Part shown: piece after piece, positions 43,242 to 54,128 of the stretch
Numbering within the stretch: position 1 is the stretch's first letter
Layout: each line of letters opens with the position of its first letter
Source: Morchella semilibera
Taxonomy: Eukaryota; Ascomycota; Pezizomycetes; Pezizales; Morchellaceae
Assembly: GCA_009192285.1 (NCBI GenBank)
Contig: CM018604.1
Span: 558,001 to 622,000, forward strand
Reading direction: 5' to 3'
Length of the DNA: 64,000 bases
The notes under the pieces: model-generated
Databases searched by the model: none
What the model was told of the DNA's origin: nothing
The model's input: the letters and a program-made list of their open reading frames with translations, nothing else
Made by a program: the position numbers and the translations under genes

Positions 43242-44432
43242 CTAGGCAACCTTTCTACCTACATTTCCCACCCCCTTCCCCACAATCGTGACCACCAAGT
43301 TCCCACCCTCCCCATCCCTCACCGCAACCTCACTGCCAAAAAAGGCCTTAAGGTCCCTCACAACCCCCACAAACTCCTCGCCCACGGCCTCCCTCCCCAC
43401 CACAACCCTCCCCACATCCCCCTCCACCCCCATCATCATCATGGTCAACACCGTCATGACCCCCGCGCCGCCCACCGCCCCCCCCACGCGCACCTCCTCC
43501 AGCAACGCATGCGCCGCCCTCCTCCCCACATCCTCCGCTGGCTCCGCCGGCCCCGCCACCGCATCCGCACAATACAACACGCCTGTCCCCGTCTCCGCCA
43601 CCAGCGCCATGCCAAACCCCACCCCCACCTTCCTTGTGCGCCCCCCCGCGCGCGCCCCGCCGCGCGCCCGCTCCACCGCCCCCTCCTTGCCATAGTCGGC
43701 GGGGACGGTCTGCGCGCCCTTGACGTCGCTGTACACATAGACGTCGGCCAGGAAGCTGTTGAGCACGCCGCGCGCCGCGGCGATCATGCGCGCATTGTTC
43801 CCCGCGCTCACGCCGCACACGTATGCGACGCCGCGGACACGCTTGACGCGGCCGGGCGTCTGCAGGTGCAGCGTGCGCGGGAGGCGGACCTGGTGGGCGT
43901 GGGCGAAGAGGACCTCGCCGGCGCCGAGGGGCCCCGACGACCGGGCTAGGATGCGCACCTCGATGGACCGGGTGATGTCGAAGTGGGCGTAGAGCGGGAG
44001 GATGGCCGTGCGGAAGGTGTCGACCGAGTAGTCGTCCTCCGTGGCGGCGGTGATGACGCCGCCGGTGAGGAGGACGCTGAGCGGCGTCTTGGCGAAGGGC
44101 GCGAGGAGCGCGAGGAATTCGAGGTAGTAGGTTGCGCCGCGGGCGCAGTTCTCGGGGAGCGTGTGCGTGTGCTGGGTGTTGCTTGTGCCGGCGATTAGGC
44201 CCGGGATGAGGAGGAGGGTGGTGCCCGTGACGGAGATGGTGATGTGGGTGCCGTTTGTGATGGAGTCGAGGAGGCGCAGGAGGGAGAACTCGGAGGGCGT
44301 TAGGCCCGGTTTGAGGGAGTTTGGGCGGATCGAGGTGATGTGGAGGGGGGTGCCGGTCAGGACTGAGAGGAGGAGGCGGCGGCGGAAGGATGCGTGGGTG
44401 GTGAACTTGAGGGGCGGGGTGCGGGTCGTCAT
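43242..44432 (-). CDS. RCL1: 18S rRNA processing factor Rcl1
   Basis: RNA 3'-phosphate cyclase-like protein; in yeast it acts with Bms1 in A2 cleavage of pre-18S rRNA. It is a single exon of 396 aa, close to family length. It begins MTTRTPPLKFTTHASFRRRLL. Characteristic blocks are IRPNSLKPGLTPSEFSLLRLLD, the cyclase-fold GGVITAATEDDYSVDTFR and GAGEVLFAHAHQVRLPRTLHL, and VYVYSDVKG with YGKEG. As in other Rcl1 proteins, the catalytic histidine region of true cyclases is not evident. The coding region is extremely GC-rich, which yields long shadow frames. The gene is convergent with PAM18. Confidence 0.92.
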   Translation of the reverse strand: MTTRTPPLKFTTHASFRRRLLLSVLTGTPLHITSIRPNSLKPGLTPSEFSLLRLLDSITNGTHITISVTGTTLLLIPGLIAGTSNTQHTHTLPENCARGATYYLEFLALLAPFAKTPLSVLLTGGVITAATEDDYSVDTFRTAILPLYAHFDITRSIEVRILARSSGPLGAGEVLFAHAHQVRLPRTLHLQTPGRVKRVRGVAYVCGVSAGNNARMIAAARGVLNSFLADVYVYSDVKGAQTVPADYGKEGAVERARGGARAGGRTRKVGVGFGMALVAETGTGVLYCADAVAGPAEPAEDVGRRAAHALLEEVRVGGAVGGAGVMTVLTMMMMGVEGDVGRVVVGREAVGEEFVGVVRDLKAFFGSEVAVRDGEGGNLVVTIVGKGVGNVGRKVA

Positions 44433-44749
44433 GTTCCTTTCTCTTCTCTTGTCTTGTCTGGTATGTTGTCTGTGTTTGTAGAATTCCTCCTGTGGAGTGA
44501 CAATTGGTGATGTTTGAGGTTTGATATCGAGATGTCGGGACTGAAAAAAAATTGAGAGGCTCTGCGGATCCTGGCGGGCGCCAAGAGGAGGCTCTTTTGT
44601 AGCTCGAGTGCAGTATAATGCTCTACTCTATATATGCACTATATCAAGTGGTGTGGGTTCATGTATCTATATTATGAGGAGTTAATGTCATGTTTGACTG
44701 CGGGTGTTTTTCCCAGGCTGTCTGAGGTGCGCATCCAGACATCGAGTCA
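44433..44749. other. upstream region of RCL1
   Basis: About 320 bp upstream of the RCL1 start codon, ending where the LINE relic begins. No gene was seen. Confidence 0.45.
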
Positions 44750-45394
44750 GATCATGGTGTCTCACTCGGTGTAGATACATGCAGGCTGTAATTCGGGTGA
44801 TCTTGCTGTGGTGGGGGGTCCACAAGTACGGCGTGCCAGATATAGGGCCAACCAAGACGCATCCACAGTGCTGTTACCGGGCCTATGCCCTGATAGAAGC
44901 GCAGGTGTGTCCATTCATGTTGTGTTGTGCTGGAACGGTACCGGCCCTGGCGTTGGCGGAAAGAAGGTCCCGACGTGTCCAGACCTGTGATCAAGTAGCA
45001 GTCGCGGCCCTCGAGCTGTCCGTTCCACCAAACCTCTGCACCAAAATCACTGATTGTAGTGACGCAGGTCTGATAGAGCTGTCTGAGAGCTGTCTAGCTT
45101 AGCCCTTTCTCTGTATTTCCCAACCTGGCGAGTGCAAGAAATGCCCTCATAGCTGAAGCCGCTTTAGTCTTGACATGGTGTTTGGGGGACAGCTTCCCAT
45201 CAAAACCAAACACCCAGCCATCTCAATGTATCGCTAGCTTCAACTAGAGTACCATCAGGCATTCTGACCTTGGCTGTACCCGTAGTGTTTGTAGTTCGTT
45301 TGTTGTGGAAGTGGAGTGGTTCTGTTTTCGGGTTGTCAAATGCCGGAGCGTTGAGCGGATGGTTGGCGAGTGATACATGATGATTGAGCACCAC
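44750..45394 (-). mobile_element. relic of a LINE (Tad-like) reverse transcriptase ORF
   Basis: On the minus strand the fragment reads FDNPKTEPLHFHNKR, then LRWLGVWF. After a one-base slip (an extra A in the run at 45202-45205 on the plus strand) it continues DGKLSPKHHVKTKA and RAFLALARLGNTEKGLS. Nearer 44995-45060 it reads SDFGAEVWWNGQ. These are the C-terminal palm/thumb blocks of non-LTR reverse transcriptases of the Tad/I-like type. Stops and frameshifts show that it is dead. No 5' end, RNase H domain or tail was identified. Confidence 0.7.
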
Positions 45395-45863
45395 TTCTAT
45401 GGTAGCCGGCTGGTGGTGACGGCCGGGGTACTAGGCCGGAGAGATCATGGAGAAGCTTGTCGTGGGTCAAGTAATTGGCAGGTTTCTAGAGAGCAAGAAC
45501 TCGCCTGGCTAGCTATGTAGCTATTCACAGCCGGCCAGTGTATACCAGGCCCTAATTAATATGTCCCTGCGGGTTGTGGATTGAAGACTATGGATTGTGA
45601 CTTGAGGGAGAGCAAGGAAATGGGTGGTGGTGTTGTCTCGGCCGAGAGACACAGCTCAGGTAAGCATTCCTACGAGGTATCATCACAAAGGCAACGATAT
45701 TGGATTCCGGAGCTACACAGAATACACCTAAAATAAAAATAACGAGATGCGCAAAAAAGAAAGAAAAAAAAAACTGGTATTGATAGCTAGCTATCCGTCT
45801 ACCCTGCGTGCCCCTGCCCCATTACGCACCCCCGCCGCAGTTGACCCCGGCATCGCAGCATAG
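45395..45863. other. intergenic region
   Basis: No gene supported. It may include more decayed LINE sequence upstream (in element orientation) of 45394, but no clear protein blocks were found. Confidence 0.4.
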
Positions 45864-46316
45864 CTACCGCCCATTTTGCACCCCGCCCTCCCCCTCCACC
45901 TGCCCAATCTCCAGCGCCATAACCCTCTCGCACTCCATCAGGTCCCTCTCCTTCTCGGCCAGCAGCTTCCTCAGCGCCGCCACCTCGGCCGCAACCCTCT
46001 TGTGCCGCTTGACCGCGTCGATCTTGGCCTGCAGGTTCGCAATCACCCTGCTGACGATCTCGTCCTGGACGCCGTCGTCGTACTCGTCGCCGCCGTCCGA
46101 GGCGCGCGGCGTGTCCATGCCGTCGCCGGTGGCGGTGGTGCCCGTGGTGTCGGTGACGGTTGCGTCGGACTGGGCGTCGTCCTCGTCGTCGTCGTCGAGG
46201 AGGCCGTTCCAGCGGCTCTCGAGCATGGAGAGGTGTTTGGAGATCTCGGTGACGTTGAGGGGGCGCTCGCGGGAGACGGGTGGAGAGGAGCGGCGGGTGG
46301 GGCGGCGGGTGGACAT
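45864..46316 (-). CDS. Small coiled-coil protein, paralog of the next gene
   Basis: Function unknown. Single open frame, 150 aa. It starts MSTRRPTRRSSPPVSRERP, basic and Ser/Pro-rich. It then has HLSMLESRWNGLLDDDDEDD, an acidic/threonine-rich linker and a C-terminal coiled coil at about residues 85-140. That coiled coil aligns without gaps to the C-terminus of the protein at 46767-47456: DEIVSRVIANLQAKIDAVKR against DELLHKIVDNLQSKMMAVRR, then LRKLLAEKERDLMECERV against LRVLLAEKEEDLKECERV. The two genes lie in the same orientation 450 bp apart, so they look like a diverged tandem duplication or a shared module. No upstream exon was found. Confidence 0.6.
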   Translation of the reverse strand: MSTRRPTRRSSPPVSRERPLNVTEISKHLSMLESRWNGLLDDDDEDDAQSDATVTDTTGTTATGDGMDTPRASDGGDEYDDGVQDEIVSRVIANLQAKIDAVKRHKRVAAEVAALRKLLAEKERDLMECERVMALEIGQVEGEGGVQNGR

Positions 46317-46766
46317 GGTGAGGTTGTTTATTGAGGTTTGTGGTGTTTGGTGTGTTTATGGTATGTGTATGGAGCTGGAAGAGGATGCGAGTGCTGGGTG
46401 GTGAGGTATGTAAGGTGGTTGTGGTATGTGTGTATGGAGGTGGATGGAGGTGAGCTATTCTCTGTATGCGCCGTATCGCTGCAGCTGCCTATCGGACGGA
46501 ACCTTGCGTGACTACATAGCTGCGGGAGCTAGCACGGAAGGGGCTAGGGCGGGTGGTCTGTTACCCGGATGGGGTGCCAACTGCTGGAATGCCTGCTTGG
46601 ACACCTGAGGAAGGGTTTCTGTGATTGATCCAAGCACATACTTGCAGTGCGTACAATTTGATATCTATTTATTACCTTTGGGCTGCAATAAAGCCCCCAT
46701 ACCACAATTCTCACTGACATGTTCCTTAACCTACAAGCTACCTAATACCAATACAAACAAAACAGT

Positions 46767-47456
46767 TCACACCTGCTTCGCCTCCAACTGCACCACCCTC
46801 TCGCACTCCTTCAGGTCCTCCTCCTTCTCCGCCAGAAGCACCCTCAAGTCCCTCACCTCCCTCGACACCTCCTTGAACCTCCTCACAGCCATCATCTTCG
46901 ACTGCAGGTTATCCACAATCTTGTGCAGCAGCTCGTCGCCCCCAAGCTCGTCCCCCCCCCTCTCTCCAACCGCAAGCCCGCCCACCACCGGCTCCATCTT
47001 CCTCATGCCAGTAGTTGCGACAGCGCCGGACGGCCCCTTCTTCGGCCCAACCTCCAGCACATCCCCCGAGTGGTAAACAGCCACATCCGAGTCCGTCTCC
47101 AGCAAGTCCAGCAGCTCCTCCAGCCTCCTACGGGTGAGTGTGCGTCTCCCCAGCTGGAAGGTCGACGACCCGTTCTTGTACAGGTAGTACAGCGTGCTCT
47201 GGAGCAGCGGCTTGGTGTACTTGTCCTCGAAGCCCCCGTCCCCGCCCCCGGAGTCGCGCTGGAAGGCGAGCCCGGTGTCCCAGCGCTGGGATGCCGCCTG
47301 GAGCTCCGGGATCGTGTTGAAGCGTCGCTTGCCGACTACGAGCTTGCCCATGAAGCGTGGGAGCTCGTGTTCCCAGTATATCACCGAGTCTACCACGAAG
47401 TAGCGGGTGCGCTTGAAGAAGTAGCTGTCGTCGTCTCGGTTGGGTTTGGATGCCAT
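46767..47456 (-). CDS. Unknown protein with conserved N-terminal domain and C-terminal coiled coil
   Basis: Function unknown. Single open frame, 229 aa. The N-terminal 125 residues look globular and well ordered: YFFKRTRYFVVDSVIYWEHEL, GKRRFNTIPELQAASQRWDTG, then LLQSTLYYLYKNGSSTFQLG and RRRLEELLDLLETDSDVAVYH. A glycine-rich linker leads to a C-terminal coiled coil (about 175-229), DELLHKIVDNLQSKMMAVRR through LLAEKEEDLKECERV. That coiled coil is closely related to the one in the neighbouring downstream gene. Coding character is good, with high GC at third positions. An exact TACATGTA lies about 70 bp upstream of the start codon. Confidence 0.65.
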   Translation of the reverse strand: MASKPNRDDDSYFFKRTRYFVVDSVIYWEHELPRFMGKLVVGKRRFNTIPELQAASQRWDTGLAFQRDSGGGDGGFEDKYTKPLLQSTLYYLYKNGSSTFQLGRRTLTRRRLEELLDLLETDSDVAVYHSGDVLEVGPKKGPSGAVATTGMRKMEPVVGGLAVGERGGDELGGDELLHKIVDNLQSKMMAVRRFKEVSREVRDLRVLLAEKEEDLKECERVVQLEAKQV

Positions 47457-47812
47457 TGGGGGGGTGGAAAAAGGGTGTGGTTGAGTAATGGCTGCTAATA
47501 ATAGTATTGTAGATAGAGGTTATTACATGTAGAGTAGTAGGCACTCTGTGTAGAGTAGTACTTGTCTGTGTAGAGTAGTACTTGTGGGTATGGAGCAGGT
47601 AATAGAACTACTACAAAACAGCTGCCGCGCCTTAACCCGATGTAGTTTAAATTAGGCATCCACCCACATGCATGCATGAGCAGAGCCTCCCGGACCTGGT
47701 TACCCGGCCCCTCCTCTTCGCAAGTGATTTTTTGATTCCAGGCATTCTTGGTGGGAGGGCAATCTCCAACTCCTCGAACCACGCACAGCCCACCAATTAC
47801 ACGCCCCCCACA

Positions 47813-48612
47813 ATGAAAAGACCCCAGAAGGCGCTGGCCCCGCCGTCGTCGTCGTCGCGGAAACGGAGATCCGCAGCAACAACAACAGCGGAACCCAAAT
47901 TCGACGCAGAAGCAAGACGGGAGTACCTCACGGGCTTCCACAAACGTTTGCTCCCCCCCCCCCCCATGACTCTGCAATTGGGGATCTGACAGACACCGCC
48001 AGGAAAGCTCCAGAGGATCAAGCATGCGCAGGAGGAGGCCGCCCGCAGAGAAAAGGAGGACAAGATCCTTGAGCGCAAGAGGGTTCGCATCTATATATAT
48101 CCGCACCAGGTTGCCAATTACTGATTGATGCACGGCAGCTCCGGGACTCGCGGAAGGAGGAGCTGGAGTCACACGTCGCCGAGATGCAGTCCCTTTCGCG
48201 CCGGGCCGCCGCACAAGCAAACGGCGACAATGGCGAATCTGACGACGGCGACTCCGAGGAGGAGGAGGAGGAGCAGCCGGAGGAGCTGAGTAGGCGGGAG
48301 GAGTATATCGACGAGGACAAGTTCACGACTGTGACGGTCGAGGCGATGGATCTGGACCCTGCGGAGGAGGTCGACAGCGAGACGGAGAGGGCCAACGAGA
48401 GGAAGAGGGAGGAGGCGGGGAGGGAGAGGGAGAAGGCGGGGAGGAAGAGGCCGAAGGAGAGGAAGAAAAAGTTCAGGTATCTGACCAAGACCGAGAGGAA
48501 GGCTGATCGGGTCAAGACTAGGTCCAGGCTGGCAAAGCGGAGGGAGAAGTTTAAGGCGGCGGACGAGGCGAAGGGGGCGGGCCCGAAGGGGAGGGGGAAG
48601 AAGAAGAGGTAG
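47813..48612 (+). CDS. RRP17: Nucleolar 5'-3' exonuclease family protein Rrp17/Nol12
   Basis: Ribosome-biogenesis protein; yeast Rrp17 trims 5' ends of pre-rRNA in 60S maturation. Exons 47813-47945, 48003-48082 and 48139-48612, introns 57 and 56 bp, give 228 aa. The Nol12 signature is rebuilt across the splices: EYLTGFHKRKLQRIKHAQEE, then ILERKRLRDSRKEELE with HVAEM. An acidic, Glu-rich centre and a strongly basic C-terminus (ERKKKFRYLTKTERKADRVK) follow, ending in GRGKKKR, a probable nucleolar signal. An exact TACATGTA lies 8 bp after the stop codon. Confidence 0.85.
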
Positions 48613-49318
48613 CCTTGTGTACATGTAGTTATCTCTCTCCCTCTTTTGTAAATCTCCCTGCGCCGCTTTTCCCTTCCGCTGATAAAAGTTCTCTGATCAT
48701 GGTACTTAATGCTTTACAAGGGGTTTTATATTTTTCCTCTTTCTTCGCTTTTTCACCTTGTTGTAGATTATCTTTACTTACAATATGGCGTATCTGGGCT
48801 TGGGCAGTGGCCGAGAGTGGAGCAGGTATTGACAACCCTAACCCTGACGACGATCTGATCTGGATATCGAAGTACGGAATAGCTGCCATGGCTCCTATAA
48901 TTACTTAGCCTAAGGGGGTGGTTTTGGCCATAATCCTAAGCAGGTTTTGAGGCCTAGTCACTTGCCAAAGTTCTGTGGAGTCTCAGTGACAGACGATGCG
49001 GTGTGTGCTAGGGGACATGAGATTTAATCGGGTCTTGCGTGCAATTGAGGCAGCATGCGGGTTGGTAGATCTTTTTGTGTAAACACGAGTACATTATAAC
49101 CTCAATTATGTAGATATACCTCCATTCACGTTAGTTGGAGGATACCGGGTCTAACGACTTCCTATCGATGTCTCAATCTATGCGGAATTGGAATTCGGAC
49201 AGAGTAGGTTGTCTCTATAACCCGGGCCTATTAACTCTTGAGCCGGAGTAAATAAGATGTGGCAGATCGTAGCGGAATAAAGGGCAGTTGTGGAGTTCGT
49301 AAACCATAATTAACCAAC
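48613..49318. other. intergenic region
   Basis: No gene seen. It contains AACCCTAACCCTGACG near 48834-48849, a telomere-like doublet, and otherwise A/T-rich sequence. Confidence 0.5.
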
Positions 49319-50450
49319 ATGTCGATCCTTAAATACCCACCCGAAGATCTCACCACCAGTGTTGCCGACTACCTCTCTACCAAATCAATAAATAATAGTA
49401 CCATCAATAGACAACTTGTGAAGCTCCTTCAACACTATCTCATTTATCGCATCAGCCACAGTCATGAGGGCCGGGCTTGGGGCGTTCTTATATGCCGTCT
49501 CCTCGGGAAATAGACTTCCTATCTGAATCATCCTGGAATGTTCCCAAGATATCACTGTATCTCAAGAACAGGTGCTACTGTGGGGAAGCGTATGAAACCC
49601 CTAGGCGGCCAATTTTTCGCTTTCTGCTCGAAGGGGAAGAGGTCGGGCTCTACGGCCAAGATTGTGGAGCTAGAGCATTACATTGGGCAGTCCGAAACAG
49701 TGACTTCCAAACAGCGCGCAGCATCCTGGGATATTTCGACTGCACTCGCAGTATGTACGAGAATTGTATGCTCCACATATATCATAGGACTCTCGACGAG
49801 AGTGCTCCCGCGAGGTTTCAATCCCCCTCGCTAATCCTTCGGTCGTGGGTGACCGGCGATATGGAAGTGCTTCAGCTGGTCCTATTCGCCAGCGGTCGTC
49901 TTTAACTAATAGTGTCCACCTCAGGAGGGATGTCATCACCGGCCATACATCTTGCCGGCATCAGTGGCAACGTGGAAACTCTAAAGTTTCTTCCCGAAGA
50001 CGGGAGTAACGGAGATCCAACGCTAATGGATAACTCAGGTATGACATTGCTTGATTATGTTGCGAGATACAATCATAACGATCTCATACTTGAGTTCAAT
50101 ATCCCCAGGGAGAAAAATAGGAGACGGTATATAAATAGGAACCCGGCTAAGCTTCACACTCGCGCGACGGCAGCTTGAGAGAGAAATTGAAGATCTCGAG
50201 GGCGTAGACGCGGTGAATATGACGCCTCTACATTATACCGCAACTGGGAGGAACCACATCGCCACGAAAATGCTGTTGGGAACTGGGGCCTATGTTGATC
50301 TAGCTACTACCGTGGGAGGGACACTATTGCATATTGTGCACAGTCGGGGTGTCTGAAGGTTATGGGGCGGCTGTTGGGATGTGGTGCGGGCCAAGGTGCA
50401 ACAGATGAGTATAAAATGACGCTACTACATTAGGCCTATAGAGGTTGATC
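49319..50450 (+). pseudogene. decayed F-box/ankyrin-repeat gene
   Basis: The first frame (from ATG 49319) reads KYPPEDLTTSVADYLSTKS, an F-box-like start as in fungal ankyrin proteins, and stops after 64 codons. The second frame contains ALHWAVRNSDFQTARSILGYF, an ankyrin unit, to 49905. After a stop, further ankyrin units follow: PAIHLAGISGNVETLKFL, MTLLDYVARYNHNDLI, MTPLHYTATGRNHIATKMLL and GGTLLHIV, with several intervening stops and frame changes to about 50450. No set of clean introns joins these pieces, so I call it a pseudogene. Ankyrin-repeat genes are a large, fast-turnover family in many filamentous ascomycetes. Confidence 0.7.
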
Positions 50451-53400
50451 CCTTATGGCCGTTGTGGAAAGGATTAAATGACCGAGCTGTGATGGTGAGC
50501 GACTAGCAATACCTCCAAACACTAGCGTCATGAAGTCTCACTCGGCCAAGTGTTCTTCCGAAATCCACCGCTTATTTTCCTAGGATCAGTACAAGCGCGT
50601 GCGGAGTCTTTTTTCTCCCGCATTAAGCTTGGTTATGGCATACATAGGGATAGTTGTCATTTGTCGTAGTGGTTTCGTTCATGAGATATCACTCGGTAAA
50701 TCTACCCAACGGCGGGCTTGTAAGGAGTGTATATAAATGTTGCTATCATGCGGGCCGTTAATATTATATGGTCCTGTATAGTTTGTTTGCGATCCCCAGC
50801 TGGGGGCACATATCGAAGGTTCCAAAGCCGTTTGCTGGTGGGTCAGGCCTACACACTCTACACTGTGTATGGGAGTATGTGCTAATTGCTCCTGGACGCA
50901 ATTGCATAATACTATGTGTGAATTTACTGCAGCAAGTTTCTTAGTAGTAGTTTCGTGATACATGCCAGCCCCGGGGCCGTGTGTATGCTGATATATATAT
51001 GCGGTAATTCTAGGGTGTGTGTTTACCATCGTCATGGTTGGTTGGCGTGTGGCCGGGCTGTCTTCTAGTATCTGGAGTGCCTATAGTGAGAGGTTCAGTA
51101 TGTTTAGTGTTCTTTAGTTCTTTATAGGTTTCTAGAGGTGACTTGTGCCGGTTGTGTTGTGACTGTGGTTGCCATAGGTACGCGGCTCATGTACTATACC
51201 GCTGCCTCCTCGCACGCCTAGATTTCCCGCTCCAGCTCTCAGGGCTATACACCTTTCCCTTGCCCATGGGGAAAATCCCAACGCGCCCCTGTTAGTTAAC
51301 AAAAACTGGGCCCTTTTTGAACCTTGGTTTAGGATCTGATGCAAGCCCAAACGATAAGTCAGGCTGCCCTTGTTGATTCCACTATGTAGCAACTCAAGAG
51401 ACAAGCCTGTCTTAGGTCCTAGACCGGGTTCGGGTGGGTAAAGCCTGCTTGGAGTTAGGGATGGCCTGGGGGCTTGTGTTTATCGAAGGCTGATGGTGGT
51501 TGTGTGGGGATTATGGATAGTGAAGAAGGAGAAGAGGGAGGGAGAGACATCATTGAAGTATGGCGCGGTGTCAAGCACAAGAGCCCCCTTCCCCACGCTA
51601 ATAACCTTCAACTCTCGCAGGCTATGTTCGCTACACAACCACAAAGCTGTCCTTTCAAATGGGAACAGGAAAGATGATCAATCCTGGACATGGGCTAATA
51701 CAGACAATCGTGCTATCTGTTACAAGTGGTACTCATATCGAGGGCCTTATTTAGATAAAGGTGCTTCTTATGTAACCCCCGATGTAGGCGCTGCCACTGA
51801 AAGTCTCCAGGGGTGCCTCATGTACGGCAATATAGGGACTACAAGCATAAGGAGGGCAAGAATCGCGGGCAAACGGATAACAAAGGGGTAGAACATTGAA
51901 GCCAAGGGACTGAGCGAGCAACGCCGATATTATTAGGAAGCGCCCGGCCATGTCAATAAAACGATACAGCGGGCCAAGGCGACGCTCTATTTGGGGGATG
52001 GGTTGGATCCATCAAACAAGGCACTGAATACCCATAGGGCTGAACCTGTCGCGCGCGAAACACAATGACAGCTCTTGCTTTTCACTACTAATCAACGCCG
52101 GCAGGTAAGATTGAAGTTGATTAGGTTTGGACCGAACTATAAATTTAACCTTGGATCGAATACCTAGATCTTATGTGATGGGATTTGTTGTATGTATATA
52201 CTTATGTACCTACGTACATCTTATGCAGGTAAACATCCTCTCTATAATCTGGAAATTTAAAACTAACATGGGAGGAAAAAGTCTACGCTATACCCGTTTT
52301 CTGTACTCCTTGGCCTAAGGTTCCTTAGAAATAGCGATCAATATCACAAGAGAACTGTCCGGGTGACTCTTGGGAGATTACTTGAGTGATAAGGCCGCTC
52401 TGGATCTGGGCACCGCATGGGAGATCCCGTGCGCGTGGCACCAAAACCAACAGCCGGAAATTGAGAATTATACCGCATTGCTGAAGGTATAGGCGCTATT
52501 AGAACATAGATTGGTAGATAACGTGGTAGCTACATGCAGAGTTATGTCTATCGTGATCAGGTCTTGGGAGTGGAATACAGTATCCTGTTCGGTAGAATTT
52601 AGTGAGGTAGCTCAGTGAATGATGAGATCCTAGCTGCGGGGTGAACTGGGAATGCCCTAATACGTAGCTCTAACAAATAACGATTTATCTCTCATGATCA
52701 TCCAGAGCAGGTTCATATCTTAGGCCTGAAGTAGTTGGGCGTAGGGTACATGTATCTACTTACATGTAGATACAGTGCTAAAAAGGGGGATGTAATAGGT
52801 ATTATGGTAATGCGGGGTCATGCAGAACCCCCGAATTAAACTATTATACCGTAGTAATACTACAATATCATATCATTGTACCATACCAAATACTTTAGAG
52901 ATATTTGATGCATGCACGTGACTCTCTTCTTACCCCTAACCCTCATACATCCTCTTTACCTTGACGACAAGGATCAAGGGGTATCCCAAACCTTAAATAA
53001 CAAATCAGCCCAGAGTCCTCGCTAACCGCTGGATACAACACATGTAAAAAAAGAAGAAAGGATCGTTTCAGTTTCTAAGGCAGAGCTCATATTGGTTTGT
53101 TTCTCAATTGCTTGAACGCTGTCAAACACCGGTGCTATCATGGTTAAATCTTCAGGAATTACACCGCCTCTCCTACATACTTAACTCTTTAACTATGTAA
53201 TCTACTTTCATCGGGTCCTTGGAGCGACCGTGGCGATTTTCACCGCCGAATCATTAAGCCCCTCTTTTCCATCCACCCCGAAAAAGTTCGGATGACGATT
53301 TCGGAAGATTGCCTCTGCAGAGGGATGCAGAGGAACGGTTTCCTTTGTTTTGTTGACTGGGGTAAAGTCACACGGGGGGGAAATATTCAGCGAATGATTG

Positions 53401-54128
53401 TACAGTTTCTCAAAGAGGGCTGGGTGGGAAGTGTTGGCAACCTGAACGTGATTCGTGTCGGAAAAACATCTCGTAATACCTACATTTATTCAAAAAATTG
53501 ATATGTGTAGTACTGATGGGATCAATGTTAATAGTGCACGGGTATGGTGTCCGACTCGAATATACTTACTTTATAGTTCACTCAAGTTGATTCTTTTCAC
53601 AGATTCACTTTGACAAGAGAATATGCATTTTAGCCGTTTGTAGATACTTCATGTATGGAGAAGTACAATGAATGCCAGCACGCAGAAGAAGCTCCTCTAA
53701 ATCATGAGGCATTACATGGAATGATAGCTACCAGTATCCGCCAATAGCCCATTTTATTTCAATTTGTTTAATTAATTAAAGATTACCTACCCCCCCGCTC
53801 TTTATTTTCACTCTTTTTTTCCTAAAAAGGACTTTATCTTTCTGCTTGTTGTTCTTGGTTGGGTTTTTCTAATTCGATCCCCCCCAACCCTGGATCAGTC
53901 ATCACCACCTTTCCATCCTTCCTCTGATCTCCTACTCCTCCTTCTACTCCTACACCCCCCATCCTCCTTCTCACCATTTCACCATCATTCAACCCACTAA
54001 TTCCGTATTCATCTAATCCTTAAGCTTATCATCAGGTATCTCGCTGCTGTCTGTTGCCGAATAACGGATAACTGCTGGACCTGTGGTTTTTTAATACATA
54101 CTTATCCATCCACTCACCTATCGTCTCC
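50451..54128. other. gene-poor accessory stretch
   Basis: Nothing supported over 3.7 kb. Open frames are short and of low coding quality. Two TACATGTA palindromes at 52747 and 52761 lie inside a small inverted repeat (TGTATCTAC..GTAGATACA). The last 400 bp (53760-54128) become pyrimidine-rich and probably contain the promoter and 5' leader of the 54129 gene. Confidence 0.45.

Noticed and set aside
51493-51891. 132-codon plus-strand frame
   Set aside because: No recognisable motif and poor coding character; lies in decayed accessory DNA.
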